A DNA stretch of 64,000 nucleotides. Origin: Trichostrongylus colubriformis. Lineage: Eukaryota > Nematoda > Chromadorea > Rhabditida > Trichostrongylidae. The stretch covers positions 17,395,231 through 17,459,230 of the forward strand of contig OZ022256.1 in NCBI GenBank assembly GCA_963978905.1, written 5' to 3'. Shown here piece by piece: positions 42,780 through 53,639 of the stretch (position 1 is the first letter of the stretch; each line of letters starts with the position of its first letter). The notes beneath the pieces were generated by a model. The model made no database searches, was not told the DNA's origin, and saw nothing but the letters and a program-made list of their open reading frames with translations. The translations under genes were made by a program, and so were the position numbers.

Positions 42780-44810
42780 ATCGTGGATTTCGAAAAGATA
42801 TCAATTCCACATGGAAGTGTAAAGATTGGCTGAAAACACACAAACATGAATGAAATTCACACTGTTGTGTCAGAAGGAAAACTGCTGATCGAGATTTAAT
42901 CCACCATTTTTCATTCTCTATCTATTATCTATTGTTGCTCTCCTATTCTTCGAATATCGTTTTCTCAAGCAAGTGGACGCTAATTAACCCCCATAATTAC
43001 CCTGCACAAATCAGGTCAATGCATCGCGGTGTGACTACATATTCGAGTCCCATTATTCATTCCCATTGGTGAGCATTCTTAAAAGATACTCTGTGTTTTA
43101 AGCAAATAATTAGGAGGTTGATTAGCCTCACCTACCTGGGATAAAAATATCGTAGAGTGTAGAAAAAATTAATAGATAGATCAGCAGTTATCCTTCTGAA
43201 CACTGCAGTGCAAATTTCATTAATGATTGTAAGTTTTCAGCCCATCTTCACACTTTCAAGTGGAATTAACATCTTTTCTAAATTCGCCATTTGAAGCATT
43301 GTTTCAGCATAGCTATCATTCTAAGAAGGAATAGAATCTACTTTTGAAGACACCATGCGATTTTTATCGTTTAAAGATGTCATTTTGGTGATGACAGAGC
43401 AAATTAGTCTGCATTCAAAATACACCGTACACTGCTGTTTGAAGCTTTGTCATAGAAGAAGTGCTCGCTTGTAATTCGGAAGTAATATGATTCCCGCATT
43501 ACGTGACTAGTAATTTGTTAGAGGTGAGTGATTTTCCAACTACTCGATCGACTCTGACGAAATGAGCTTCAAAACTTATTAAAAAATTCCTCCCAGAAAC
43601 TTGCCAAAAAGCTCTTGCCAAGAAGCGTTTTGAAACTTTCACTGAAAAAAGATGTTTGTGCGGATTATAGGCGAGTAACGATTGGAGATGCGAATGAAGG
43701 CCCGTCGAAGTCTTCCCTGAGGGTAAAAAAGGAATCTCTGCAGTTTTCACCAAGAAACTGCTGACCTACTTTCCCAAATCCGATGTCTCATAGATTAAAC
43801 TCGTGCTTTCGAGAGAAATTCAAGGCTTCCCATTCTCATTTCATCCACTTTAGACGAAGGCGTGACTGTGCAAGGGCTTGCATCGATTAATCCGTCGCCA
43901 GGTGTCGATTTTTTCAAAAAATGTGAGCGGTATTTCAGTTGAAGTGCCTGATAGTGCCACCGAATAAGCACCATGCTTTTACTCGACAACAGCTGAAGTA
44001 GTGTGTCGATCGCTAGAACAATATGCGATCTAGTAGATTTGTAACCGCTGCGAAGTAAGTGAGTCATTTCCAATGAGGCACCAAGAGCAACGGAGCCTAT
44101 CGACCGCTAGGCTAGCTGAAACTCTAGGTAGTAGAGCATGTTCAGAGAATGATAAAGATCGGTCTGACAAATAAATAAACCAGCACAGGTGATCAAAGAT
44201 CAGTCGGTTAACGGATTTGGTACCTGATATCATTCTCTTCTAGAGATATGATTACATTGATAAAAGAATGAGTCATCAACCACCAACAACGCTCTAGCAA
44301 TAAATACTCATTTTTAGCAGATGAATATACTTCGTACTCCGATATCTGTGGCAAACGAATGTTTCGACTGCTAGTGTGCTCAGAACTGCGAATAGTGAAA
44401 GGTGTTTGTAGAAACACCAAATGAGCTAGCTCTTCTCATAGTGTGTAATGATCGTAATCAAGCGATATAGGTCTCATAGATATCGAATAGGCACTATCAA
44501 CCTTTTCTGCCTCAATTCTACCGTAATATTCGAGTGTGCGATAGCCTAGTTAGTTATGGAGGAATAAATCATTGAGGTTAATATTTGAAAGTGTGCGAAG
44601 ATATAAACAGGCCAATTATTCAGCCAACATCATCCTTAGCGATATCAACACCTCAACACATTTTTCTTGCTAACAAAAGACAGGACGACGCTGTAAACGA
44701 GCCGATGATCTAGACCAGAGCAACGTTCGAACTGCGAGAAATTGACATTAGACTTGCTGAGTCAATCTGGGTCGTGGGTGGGGGGACGCGTCTCCACGTG
44801 TCATCATGCA
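42780..44810. other. No gene recognised
   Basis: Several minus-strand ORFs of 67-92 codons (43499-44420) lack splice support. One of them (44420-44208) contains EYEVYSSAKNEYLLLERCWW and reads somewhat like protein, possibly a transposon remnant. Confidence 0.35.
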
Positions 44811-44818
44811 AATTCCAC

Positions 44819-46363
44819 GTACAATACCGCTCATGTTGCGTGAGTAATTTTCGCCTTGCGACGGTTTGTTCGCGAACAAACCGTCGCATCGTCATAACAT
44901 CGTTCAAAGTGGATAAAATGGTAAGTTCTTAGGAGCGCTGGATTCGTCTCAATGCGACGAGTTCAGTAGTTTATAAATTGTCAAATCTCGATCAGCAACA
45001 GTCCTGAAAATCGCGCGAAAACGCGTTTTCGCGTTTTTCCGCCATAAATCAATAGTTTATTAGTTTTTTATCGATCTTGTTTATATTTTCGTAATAAACT
45101 CATCGAGCTCTACAAGAGAATGCTACAAGTTTTCGGTTTTCTCAGACTCGATTTTTTCTTATTCTGAGAAGTGGAGGGAAATTTTCTTTGGAACCTGGTA
45201 AGTTGAAGCTAAAATCCTTTCACAATCTCAATCTGAACTCACACAAGTGTATAGATTTTGAGGTTTCGAGCCTTGCAGATCAGCCCCTACTCCTTTGTGT
45301 GGCCCTAAACAGCGCCTTCCTGTATACTCTGCTAAACAAAAACCATCTCTTAACTCATCTGCAGACGGAGATCCCCTAATGAAATGTATGCCGTTCGATT
45401 CCTCTGAGAAAATGCTATCGAACGACATACAAAAAGCTTTGTACTGATAAATGTCTTATTTTCCTATTTCCAGCCTTTTCCTTTTGTGGATCGACGTCTC
45501 AATCTCCTGTCGGCCAATGCAATTCACGTGCACGCCCTGGGAGAGCGGTCACGATCGATGGCACCATCGCCTATTCACGAGCATGGCCGTGGGAAAGCGC
45601 TAGGAGCTCGCGTTGGCGCCATCGATCGTGACCGCTCTCCCAGGGCGTGCACGTGAATCGCGACAGCCGACAGGAGATTGAGACGTCGATCCACAAAAGC
45701 AAACGGCTGGAAATAGGAAAATAAGACATTTATCAGTACAAAGCCTTTTGTATGTCGTTCGATAGCATTTTCTCAGAGGAATCGAACGGCATACATTTCA
45801 TTAGGGGATCTCCGTCTGCAGATGAGTTAAGAGATGGTTTTTGTTTAGCAGAGTATACAGGGAGGCGCTGTTTAGGGCCACACAAAGGAGTAGGGGCTGA
45901 TCTGCAAGGCTCGAAACTTCAAAATCTATACACTTCTGTGAATTCAGATTGAGATTGTGAAAGGATTTTAGCTTCAACTTATCAGGTTCCAAAGAAAATT
46001 TCCCTCCAACTTCTCAGAATGTGAAAAAAATCGAGTCTGAGTAAACCGAAAACTTGTAGCATTCTCTTGTAGAGCTCGACGAGCTGATTACGAAAATGTA
46101 TACAAGTCCGATAAAAAACCAATCAACTATTGATTTATAGCGAAAAAACGCGAAAACGCGTTTTCGCGCGATTTTCAGGACTGTTGCTGATCGAGATTTG
46201 AGGTTTTTTACACTACTGAACTCGCCGCATCAAGACGAATCCAACGCTCTCAAGAACTTACCATTTTATCCACTTTGAACGATGTTATGACGATGCGACG
46301 GTTTGTTCGCGAGCAAACCGCCGCAAGGCGAAAATTACTAACGCGACGTGAGCGGTATTGTAC
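44819..46363. repeat. 1.5-kb palindrome (foldback element)
   Basis: Arms 44819-~45562 and ~45618-46363 are reverse complements; paired coordinates sum to 91182 at the outer end, at gcaacagtcctgaaaatcgc, and within 2 nt at the centre, so indels are almost absent. Spacer is about 55 bp. The outer tips (gtacaatacc) match, and a small internal hairpin (gcgacggtttgttcgcgaac) lies near each end. Mirrored ORFs (45188-45428, 45752-45992) are identical peptides from the two arms and not evidence of genes. I see no clear target duplication. Confidence 0.9.
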
Positions 46364-46389
46364 ACTCGAAGGCAGTGGTAGAGGTAATT

Positions 46390-46700
46390 CGGTTGCATCT
46401 CTTGCTCCAGTCTTTGACTCTAACCGGAGGACGTGTGCACCACGACAGCTAACACATCAAGCACCACGTCATCTCAATCAATACGGCCTTAACATGATAC
46501 GATAAGTATTATTCTCCTATCATGCTCAATACTCGACGCCTCAGTCATTCCTCGGCACAGTCGATCTTAGGAAGCGGGCTGCCATGGTAAGAGCGGATTG
46601 GCCTGATAACGTCGCCTCCACCATAGCTCAAGAGGGAGCCTTCCACAGCGGATTTACGATACATAAGCCTCTCAGACCCGTAAATTTTCAGTGAATGACT
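46390..46700 (-). repeat. Reverse copy of the TTAA MITE interior
   Basis: Matches the internal part of copies B and C in reverse: ggaggacgtgtgcaccac, cctatcatgctcaatactcgacg, cagtcattcctcg. Related reversed blocks lie at 50460-50700 and 61960-62240. Confidence 0.6.
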
Positions 46701-47292
46701 TTTTGGGAGCCCTTATCATCCACATTACCTTTACCACTGCCTTGGAATTAGCAAACAACACGGGCCTCGCTCATGGAGTAGATAATGGCAAAAATCTTCG
46801 TGAATAAGGGTACACTCACCCGCAGTTCCTTGCCCCCTTACACTCACAAATTAACCGAAATTATGATCCTGATCCAAATTCTCGGCTAGGCATATTTATC
46901 GTGTTGTTATGTATTTATGCAATGGTACACAGTACGCTGTCTCTGCAGCTGAATCTTGGAGTCGCGTCTTACCCTCGTCCAGTCCACGCTGGTTCGGTTT
47001 GTTTTTTTTACATCTAAATTTTTAGAAACACATGACGAGTAAAATTTGGGAAGTTTGATTTAAACTGATGAAACTGATAATTCATATTCAATTTACGTAC
47101 ATAAAAATTGTAGAACGAAAAGTAGCGTCCACTTATCTGAATTAGTAAGTATAGATTGGAACCTGAATGAGTCTTATGTAATCAACCAAGATGATGATGA
47201 AACAAATACAATACGTACATATGAAGGTAGCACGTTCTGTTAAATGAAGCCATCATTGTTGTACCTTATATTATGACGTTTACAAAATTCAG

Positions 47293-48172
47293 ACACCTGC
47301 TGGCAACGTGGATCACTATGTGACCGTGAAAGAACATGATCAACAATTCACTCGGTTTTCTTCATCAGGCGAGGTTCATCTGTGGGGAGGCCACTCCCAA
47401 GTTGATGCCTGCGTAAGTGGTTCTTAAATCCCTAATAAGCTCAATGAGCTAGAATGTTTTATGAGTATCTTTTCACGACAAAAGTAATTGCAATGCTCAC
47501 GATTCTAACAAGGGAAGGTAAATAGGGTAGTGCAGTCTTGCAATGAGGCAACTGCGCGGTGCAAACATTGAGACCCTAATTTGAAACATGCTTCTTGAGT
47601 TTGCGAAATGATTCACTGGAAGATTAGAAGTGGGAATCTAGGCTAGCCTATTTTTATATAGGAGAAAAACAACTCTAGAACATCCTTCATTCATTACGTC
47701 CATTTCTGATTAAATAGGAGTCAACCGAAGCGATACAACTCCCTCGTTATCACTGATATCATGTTTCTTCTACAAGACGTTTGAGGAGAAACATCTCACC
47801 ACAACCGATGCAAATTCTGAATTTTATACAGCTACTTCTGTCATACCGTCTAAAACTTTCACATTTAGATCAAATATTTATGTGAGTGAGTGCATCGAAT
47901 TTTGTCGTTCCATCTCATAAATGTCCATAATTCCATACTCCTTTCGTGCTGCTCTAGGGCTATCTCCAAAACTTAGAAGCAGCTGAAGTAGAGTATAATA
48001 TAGAAACCATCACTTGGAACCTTCAGAATAATGAAGGAGTTTCTAAAGATTTCAATGGGTGTCAGCACAATCTGTATCAAATGAACATTACCAGATATAG
48101 ACTGCATTTAACCTGACCTCAAGAGGAAATCAGAGGAACTAGTATTGAAAAGAAAGAAAATCAACGAATAAA
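47293..48172 (+). CDS. 3' end of a host-type gene, three exons
   Basis: Exons 47293-47412 (after aaaattcag; donor GTAAGT), 47777-47881 (after ttcttctacaag; donor GTGAGT) and 47958-48116 (after gctgctctag) are all phase 0 and join into 127 residues ending RYRLHLT with stop TGA (48114-48116). AATAAA follows at 48167-48172. Reading pieces: TPAGNVDHYVTVKEHDQQF, SGEVHLWGGHSQVDAC, TTDANSEFYTATSVIPSKTF, EYNIETITWNLQNNEG. Threonine/serine-rich with few cysteines, which could suit an extracellular protein, but no family is recognised. A 31-nt exon at about 47116-47146 before another GTAAGT would also fit in phase. The start lies upstream and was not found. The weak spot is the acceptor of exon 2. Confidence 0.6.
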
Positions 48173-48179
48173 TAGCAAT

Positions 48180-50400
48180 CACAAGGTATGATGCCCCAAA
48201 TTCCAGCATGTTAACATGGGAATGCCTGTTTCATTAGTGACGGAGAGCCCTCAAATACAGCACGGGAATCATGAATCTATGCCGGAATGACAGATCCTCA
48301 GAAAAGTCCTTACATTTCTCCACTAAGGGAGTCGCACTTAGAAATTCCATGCGGAAAATCGAAATCTTGCAGTCCCCTGAAATTTCCATCATACGCCCTG
48401 TAGTTGTCGCACACGTGACTAGCGTAGGCTGGAGTCCTTCGAGCAAAGCGATGGGTTCACGTGATCATTGTGACAGGCTAGGAAGCAAGCTAAATTGGGA
48501 ACTGAACAGTTTTTCCATAAGCAACAATTCAAAAGTTTCTCGATGGGAACTCAAATGAGCCGCTCTTTCAGATCTTCCAAATCCGCATAGAATCATGAAT
48601 TTCAGTGCGAAATTCCTTTAGTGCTGGTGTCGCGTGCTCAATACACCAAAATGATCTGTTATGGAAGAGCAGGGAAAATATCAACGAATAACTTCACTTT
48701 CAACGCATTGAGGCAGTTTTAAATAGCGCTAACGATACCAAAAGGGGTCAATTTCACATATTATGGAATATGATATCAGGGGTGCTCAGAAGTGCTACAG
48801 CAGAAAAAGAACGAAACAATAAACCGAAAGCCTCGGGAAGTAAGAACCTCAAAACCTCTTCCTCTCGCACCCACCTGCGTCACTAGCCGGTGGTAGACTG
48901 CATGCGAGCAGAGAAGCTAGGGTGTATATCGTTAGGACAGAAACGTCGCGTGGCCGTGTTCGACACGCGACGGGATGGTGCGAGCTATGCGCGCCGTATC
49001 GGATGGGTCTTGAAGCGATGACGGTGCTCTACGCCTCATTCTAGGCGTAATCACTTCAGGACTCAACTAATACGGCGCGCATAGCACCATCCCGTCGCGT
49101 GTCGAACAATAGCAGGCGCGAATTTGTCCCGTCCTCGCCGGCAACTCGCCCAGCTGATGAACTGCAGTACGGAACCGTGCTACGAGATCGTGATAAGACC
49201 CCAAACCGTGTTTTTTCAATGCGAGTTTTCAATTTACCCATCACCTCTTCTGAAGAAGAAGGCTTGATTCCAGAAAACATGTATTGCCAGTTCTCACTCT
49301 CTTCTTGCCCCTCCCACTGCCTTCAAACAATGAGTATGCAGTAATTTGACGTCAACTGAAAAAAAGAGAATTGCTCACATTCCACGTTGACCTCACTCAT
49401 AAAGGTCAACCTGGGATGATGCTAATGAACTGTCGGTACATATATAGCCCTTTTGCTCCTAAGAAAGTCGATCATGACTTCGGAACCATAGGGCGGACAC
49501 CCTTGATTCGTTCCTATCTGCTCATTCAGGGTGAGTGCAGCCATCCATGAACATAAGAGATATGCAACTTCGTCGGCATCATTACGAAGCACATCACAGA
49601 GTTTCCTTATGCGCTTTCATTCATTTGATTTCCATTGACAAGGTGATTACAACACTCGGACTTTTCGAACTGACCGTATGCAGTAGCCGTTTTTCCTCTT
49701 ACGTTGGTTAGGGATCTAGGCTGCCGGGAAGAATACCGTTATTTTTTTTGTGAAAGAAGCATCAAGTGCAGTGACGAAATTGCAATGAAAGTGGTTTGAA
49801 TAAATGGTGTCCTGCATTCCCACTACACACCTGTGGAGCGGTTCTCTCTTCACGTGAGGGAACGTCATTTACAAGAAAGAATGGAGAGTCACTGTTTCCA
49901 ATCTCTCTCATCCCTGCTAGACTCAAAGGCCTTCTCGATACAAACAGCTGCTCTTTTTCTGTGGGACATTCAGAAAAGGGATTTCTCTTCCATAAGGCAT
50001 CACTACTCGTAGAAATCAGACATGTTAGATATTGCCTTGGAACTACCTCCTTATGGTACCTCCAAAACTACCTGAAACGTCCTCGAAAAAGAGTTTCTGT
50101 CTAGAGTGGATTTAGAAAATGGAGTTGTCCTGTAATTGGGAACCAAAGTAAGTTACAAATCTGTCTATAAAATTCATCGCATTTTTCCGCTTCAATATTT
50201 TATATGAAGTTAAACCGCCATTTGAAAGACCCATATATGTATAATGTTACAGTATTTACGGCATGTTGTCATTAATGCCAAAAACGCTATTCTCCTCCAT
50301 TTTTGTGGTGTGTAGGATGTCAGCTTTTGTGCATTCATACTCTGTGAACTATGCGCCAATTTCAGCAGTGCGGGACATCTACCGTGACCATAAAAGAAGT
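48180..50400. other. Mostly non-coding; short palindrome inside
   Basis: A 95-codon ORF (48271-48558) and others have no support. The palindrome at 48958-49107 is listed separately. The remainder is low-complexity and unassigned. Confidence 0.4.
48958..49107. mobile_element. Short palindromic element
   Basis: 150 bp. Left end gttcgacacgcgacgggatg and right end its reverse complement at 49088-49107. Pairing continues through ctatgcgcgccgta, with a centre near ctcattctaggcg. Probably a compact foldback MITE. Confidence 0.75.
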
Positions 50401-50923
50401 AAACTTTGGTGTCAGTCACCGCTAATCACACACTCACAGTGGACTTGACGTCGAATGCACCTGACTCATACCTCTTAAGGGCAGTGAAAGGGGTAATTTA
50501 CTTGTATCATTCATCCCCATCTTCAACACCAACCGGAGGACGCTTTCATCGAAAAAACTATCATTCTGCTGTCATGCTCATTTCTCTATATCTCAAATTC
50601 TTCGGAAAAGTTTTTCCGCCACAGAAAGTTTACCAAGGGCCTTTACTTTTATGTGAATGGGTCACAGTCATCTTGTTAGCAAATCCTCGCTAATCGTGTC
50701 GTCCATATCATTGCCTTCAAACGTGAATCGCAAGCCTCCTGAACATACTCAGTGGAACGGCTGTATCAGGATCAAGGCTTACTAAAGAACAGGAATTTTT
50801 CAAGAAACCAACAAACTGTAGCGAGTGCAAGGTGTGCATCTTGTCACCCGTGTGCATTTTTTATTTATGCGAGTACTGTTTGTGAGAAAGCACTGATGCA
50901 GCTAGAAATTTGCATCTTATTAA

Positions 50924-51470
50924 AGACAGCATTAGGGATAATATGGTAATGGGAAATCACTAAAAGAAGTCACACAAAAACTGTGGGCCTGAGAAGCTTA
51001 CCTATTGCGAAATCCTTGACGAAAAGCGCGCCCCGAGCTGTAGTGACGGCGTAACGGATACGACTTGACGCCTTGGCTAAATCCGCCCTGCCTCTTAGAG
51101 CGCGTTCATACTTTGCGGTGCCGGAGGCAGGGCGTGGCTGCGTGACTGCGTCTCCACCTGTATCACCCTGTCTCGTTCCCTGCGTCGTCTTTGCACTTCC
51201 TTCATGCTACTTTACCTCGCTGCCTGCGAAAGCATCTGCACTCTGCCAGCGCAAACTATGAATGCGGTCTTAGGGTCGCATTTGTCGAAGAATGATTGAC
51301 GTGTAGAGTGATGGGCATGATAACAGTATGATACTTATCGTATCGTATTGAAGCCGTATCGATCGGAATGACGTGGTGCTTTACGTGTAAGCTTTCGTGG
51401 TGTACACGTCCACCGGTCAATATCAAGGATCGGAAGGAATGAAACAATCGAGTTACCCCTAACACTGCCT
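50924..51470. mobile_element. TTAA MITE, cagcattagggg family, copy C
   Basis: Left TTAA at 50920-50923; the right target has become tcaa (51471-51474). Ends are agacagcattagggataa and ttacccctaacactgcct. It is longer than copy B because a second element sits inside at 51099-51267. Confidence 0.8.
51099..51267. mobile_element. Small MITE nested in copy C
   Basis: 169 bp flanked by a 6-bp direct repeat TCTTAG (51093-51098 and 51268-51273). Its ends are imperfect inverted repeats (gcgttcatactttgcg and cgcaaactatgaatgc). Copy B, which lacks it, shows the empty site. A relative lies at 34134. Confidence 0.8.
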
Positions 51471-51600
51471 TCAACAGGAAATGTTCACTTCTATGGGTAG
51501 AAATTATACAAAGTGGTTTTCGGTTATTTTTGTTGCATTGTATTCTCGGTGCAACAAGGTTTGGGGAAGAAAACACATAGGACCACTTTACTGTGCACAG

Positions 51601-51695
51601 AATCTGTCGCTACTTCGCCTGAGCTCTTTACCTATGTCTAATTCGGAGGAGGATTCTCCACCTCCTCCTAATGAGACCAAGTGAAAATAAACACC
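51601..51695 (+). CDS. Possible C-terminal exon
   Basis: After an acceptor (actgtgcacag) the frame reads NLSLLRLSSLPMSNSEEDSP and ends PPPNETK with TGA at 51682-51684, followed within a few bases by AATAAA. Low-complexity, so only suggestive. A 39-nt open block after tttttttcag at 51887 may be another small exon. Confidence 0.25.
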
Positions 51696-53201
51696 TAAAG
51701 ATATGAAAGGGGATAAGTTTCGTAGACTGTAGAATATTTGTAAAATGCGAAAGTAGGTGTGCTCATGAGTGTGATAGTGAAGAATGAACGTTTGAAGACG
51801 CGAAAAACATAGCCATTGTCTCATCCCGAAGCCTCATGTTGATCTAGATGTTTATGATGCAATGTAAGGCTCCCGAAATTTTTTTCAGAGGAATAAAAGC
51901 TTTCACAGAATTGGCTGTCAAAAAAGGTTGAGAAGAATTTTGAACTTTATAGACGACTTTCGACCCCTATCGCTATTATCAAGCCCGAACTAGTACAAAT
52001 CAGATCTTGTTGAGAGACTCTGTTTGAGAGTCGCCCAGGGGTAATTCTACTTCACCGACTTACTGCTGCCACGAGATAACTGTCCTTACCGCCGCGAAGA
52101 GAAGCCTGGTGAAGAAGCAGAATTAGCTGATCCACTCTAATCTGATCCTTGAAAAGCGCAGACGTGCTATGACTGCGATGACGTATGGTATTACACTAAT
52201 TCCGCAGTGTATGGCACTATTGTAAACATTGCACTCCATAATAATTCCTTACGCAACCTCTTTTTGCCGTTAGTTTTGTGAACGCTTTCTTGAGTCTTTC
52301 GGAAAAAACATTGGAAGTCTCACATTGTTTCATACACATTTAATTCAAAATAAGGCTTCGGAACAAGATAATGCGAAAGTATTATACTTATCATATCGTT
52401 TAAATGCCGTCTCGACTGGAATCACATCATTGAAAATGAGAAAAGGTCCGAAAATGTGACGGCGCACGCATCGAAAGTGACAGGTCTGACATTTGACCAG
52501 TGGACAAATATGCGCACGATTAACACAGGCTTATGATCGTACATCATGTACAAGAACATCTTTTGACGTTTCTGTGGGTATTTATGGAGAATATTGTGGA
52601 CGGAATCACTACATATAATAGTTCGCCAATAGTTGGCCTATTGGTATTCTCATTATAAGACATGAAAAGAGTGTCGCGCGTGAAGGATATCCTAGAGTCG
52701 ACCTTGCCGCACAATAAATGTCGTACCTACTAAAATTACGCGGTTTTGGCGTGTCGTATGTTGTGGTGAACTGGTCAATATCAAAAATTGGATGAATACT
52801 ACATAGTTATACCACTACCTTCAAATAGGAGTGCTCACCGCTGTCCTTCGTGCACTTTGTCATGTACATGTTATGAAAGGTTGTGAGTTCACGATAATAG
52901 GTACGTGGAACGAATAGAACCGTTGTATTTTCAGAACGCTGCCACCCCCTTTGTAAACCTGATGTTGCGTAAAACGTGTATGGGCTGAAAGGAAGGCTGT
53001 TGCTGTAGCAAGGTGTCCTGAATTTGAATTCTTTATTGGCAACCCGTTGTATTTTGTTTGCCGGTTTGGTAATAAATACTGGATGCCTCGCTTATCACAC
53101 AAAACATTCATCTACTGCAATTTCCTAAAGTTCGGTGAAAAGGGCAGAATTGACGAAATCTGCTGATAACTGAGAAATAAAGTTCTCCTTTATTATTTCG
53201 T

Positions 53202-53534
53202 TTGAGTATGGAATACGCAGTTTTTGGGAGAAGATTTTCTGCTATTAGACATAACGGTGTGAAATCGATTGCGCAAGTCAATATTGTTGCTAAGCACATT
53301 CGGTCATATCCGAGTCGGGAAAAAACCATAAGGCAAAGTTCTCGTTTTTCGTGTTACTCGAACAAATCGACCACACCTATAAATCACATATTTATCACCA
53401 GGGAGCTTCGTGATCTACACCGCGTTACGGGGTACCGGTGCGAAGCGGGATGTGGGCAAAATGATGTAAAAGGAATTTCACAGCAATGTTGTCTGGCGGA
53501 AACCAATAGATTTCACATTTGTGCTGAGGGGTAG
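53202..53534 (+). CDS. Unrecognised ORF
   Basis: 110 codons, cysteine-rich near its end (GYRCEAGCGQNDVKGISQQC). No splice signals and no family recognised; it lies beside satellite-like DNA. The gap 51700-53200 otherwise holds nothing I can name. Confidence 0.2.
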   Translation: MSMEYAVFGRRFSAIRHNGVKSIAQVNIVAKHIRSYPSREKTIRQSSRFSCYSNKSTTPINHIFITRELRDLHRVTGYRCEAGCGQNDVKGISQQCCLAETNRFHICAEG

Positions 53535-53639
53535 TTCCGTTACCAGCTCCCACTATAAAGGTTTATCATAGCAATACCGTAGGTATCGATATGCATGCAA
53601 TAAACTCTTTAGTATGTAAGCCTCTGCAATTGTATCCAT

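Noticed and set aside
45188..45992. Mirrored ORFs of 63-66 codons
   Set aside because: They are the same DNA read in the two arms of a palindrome and have no splice or start context.
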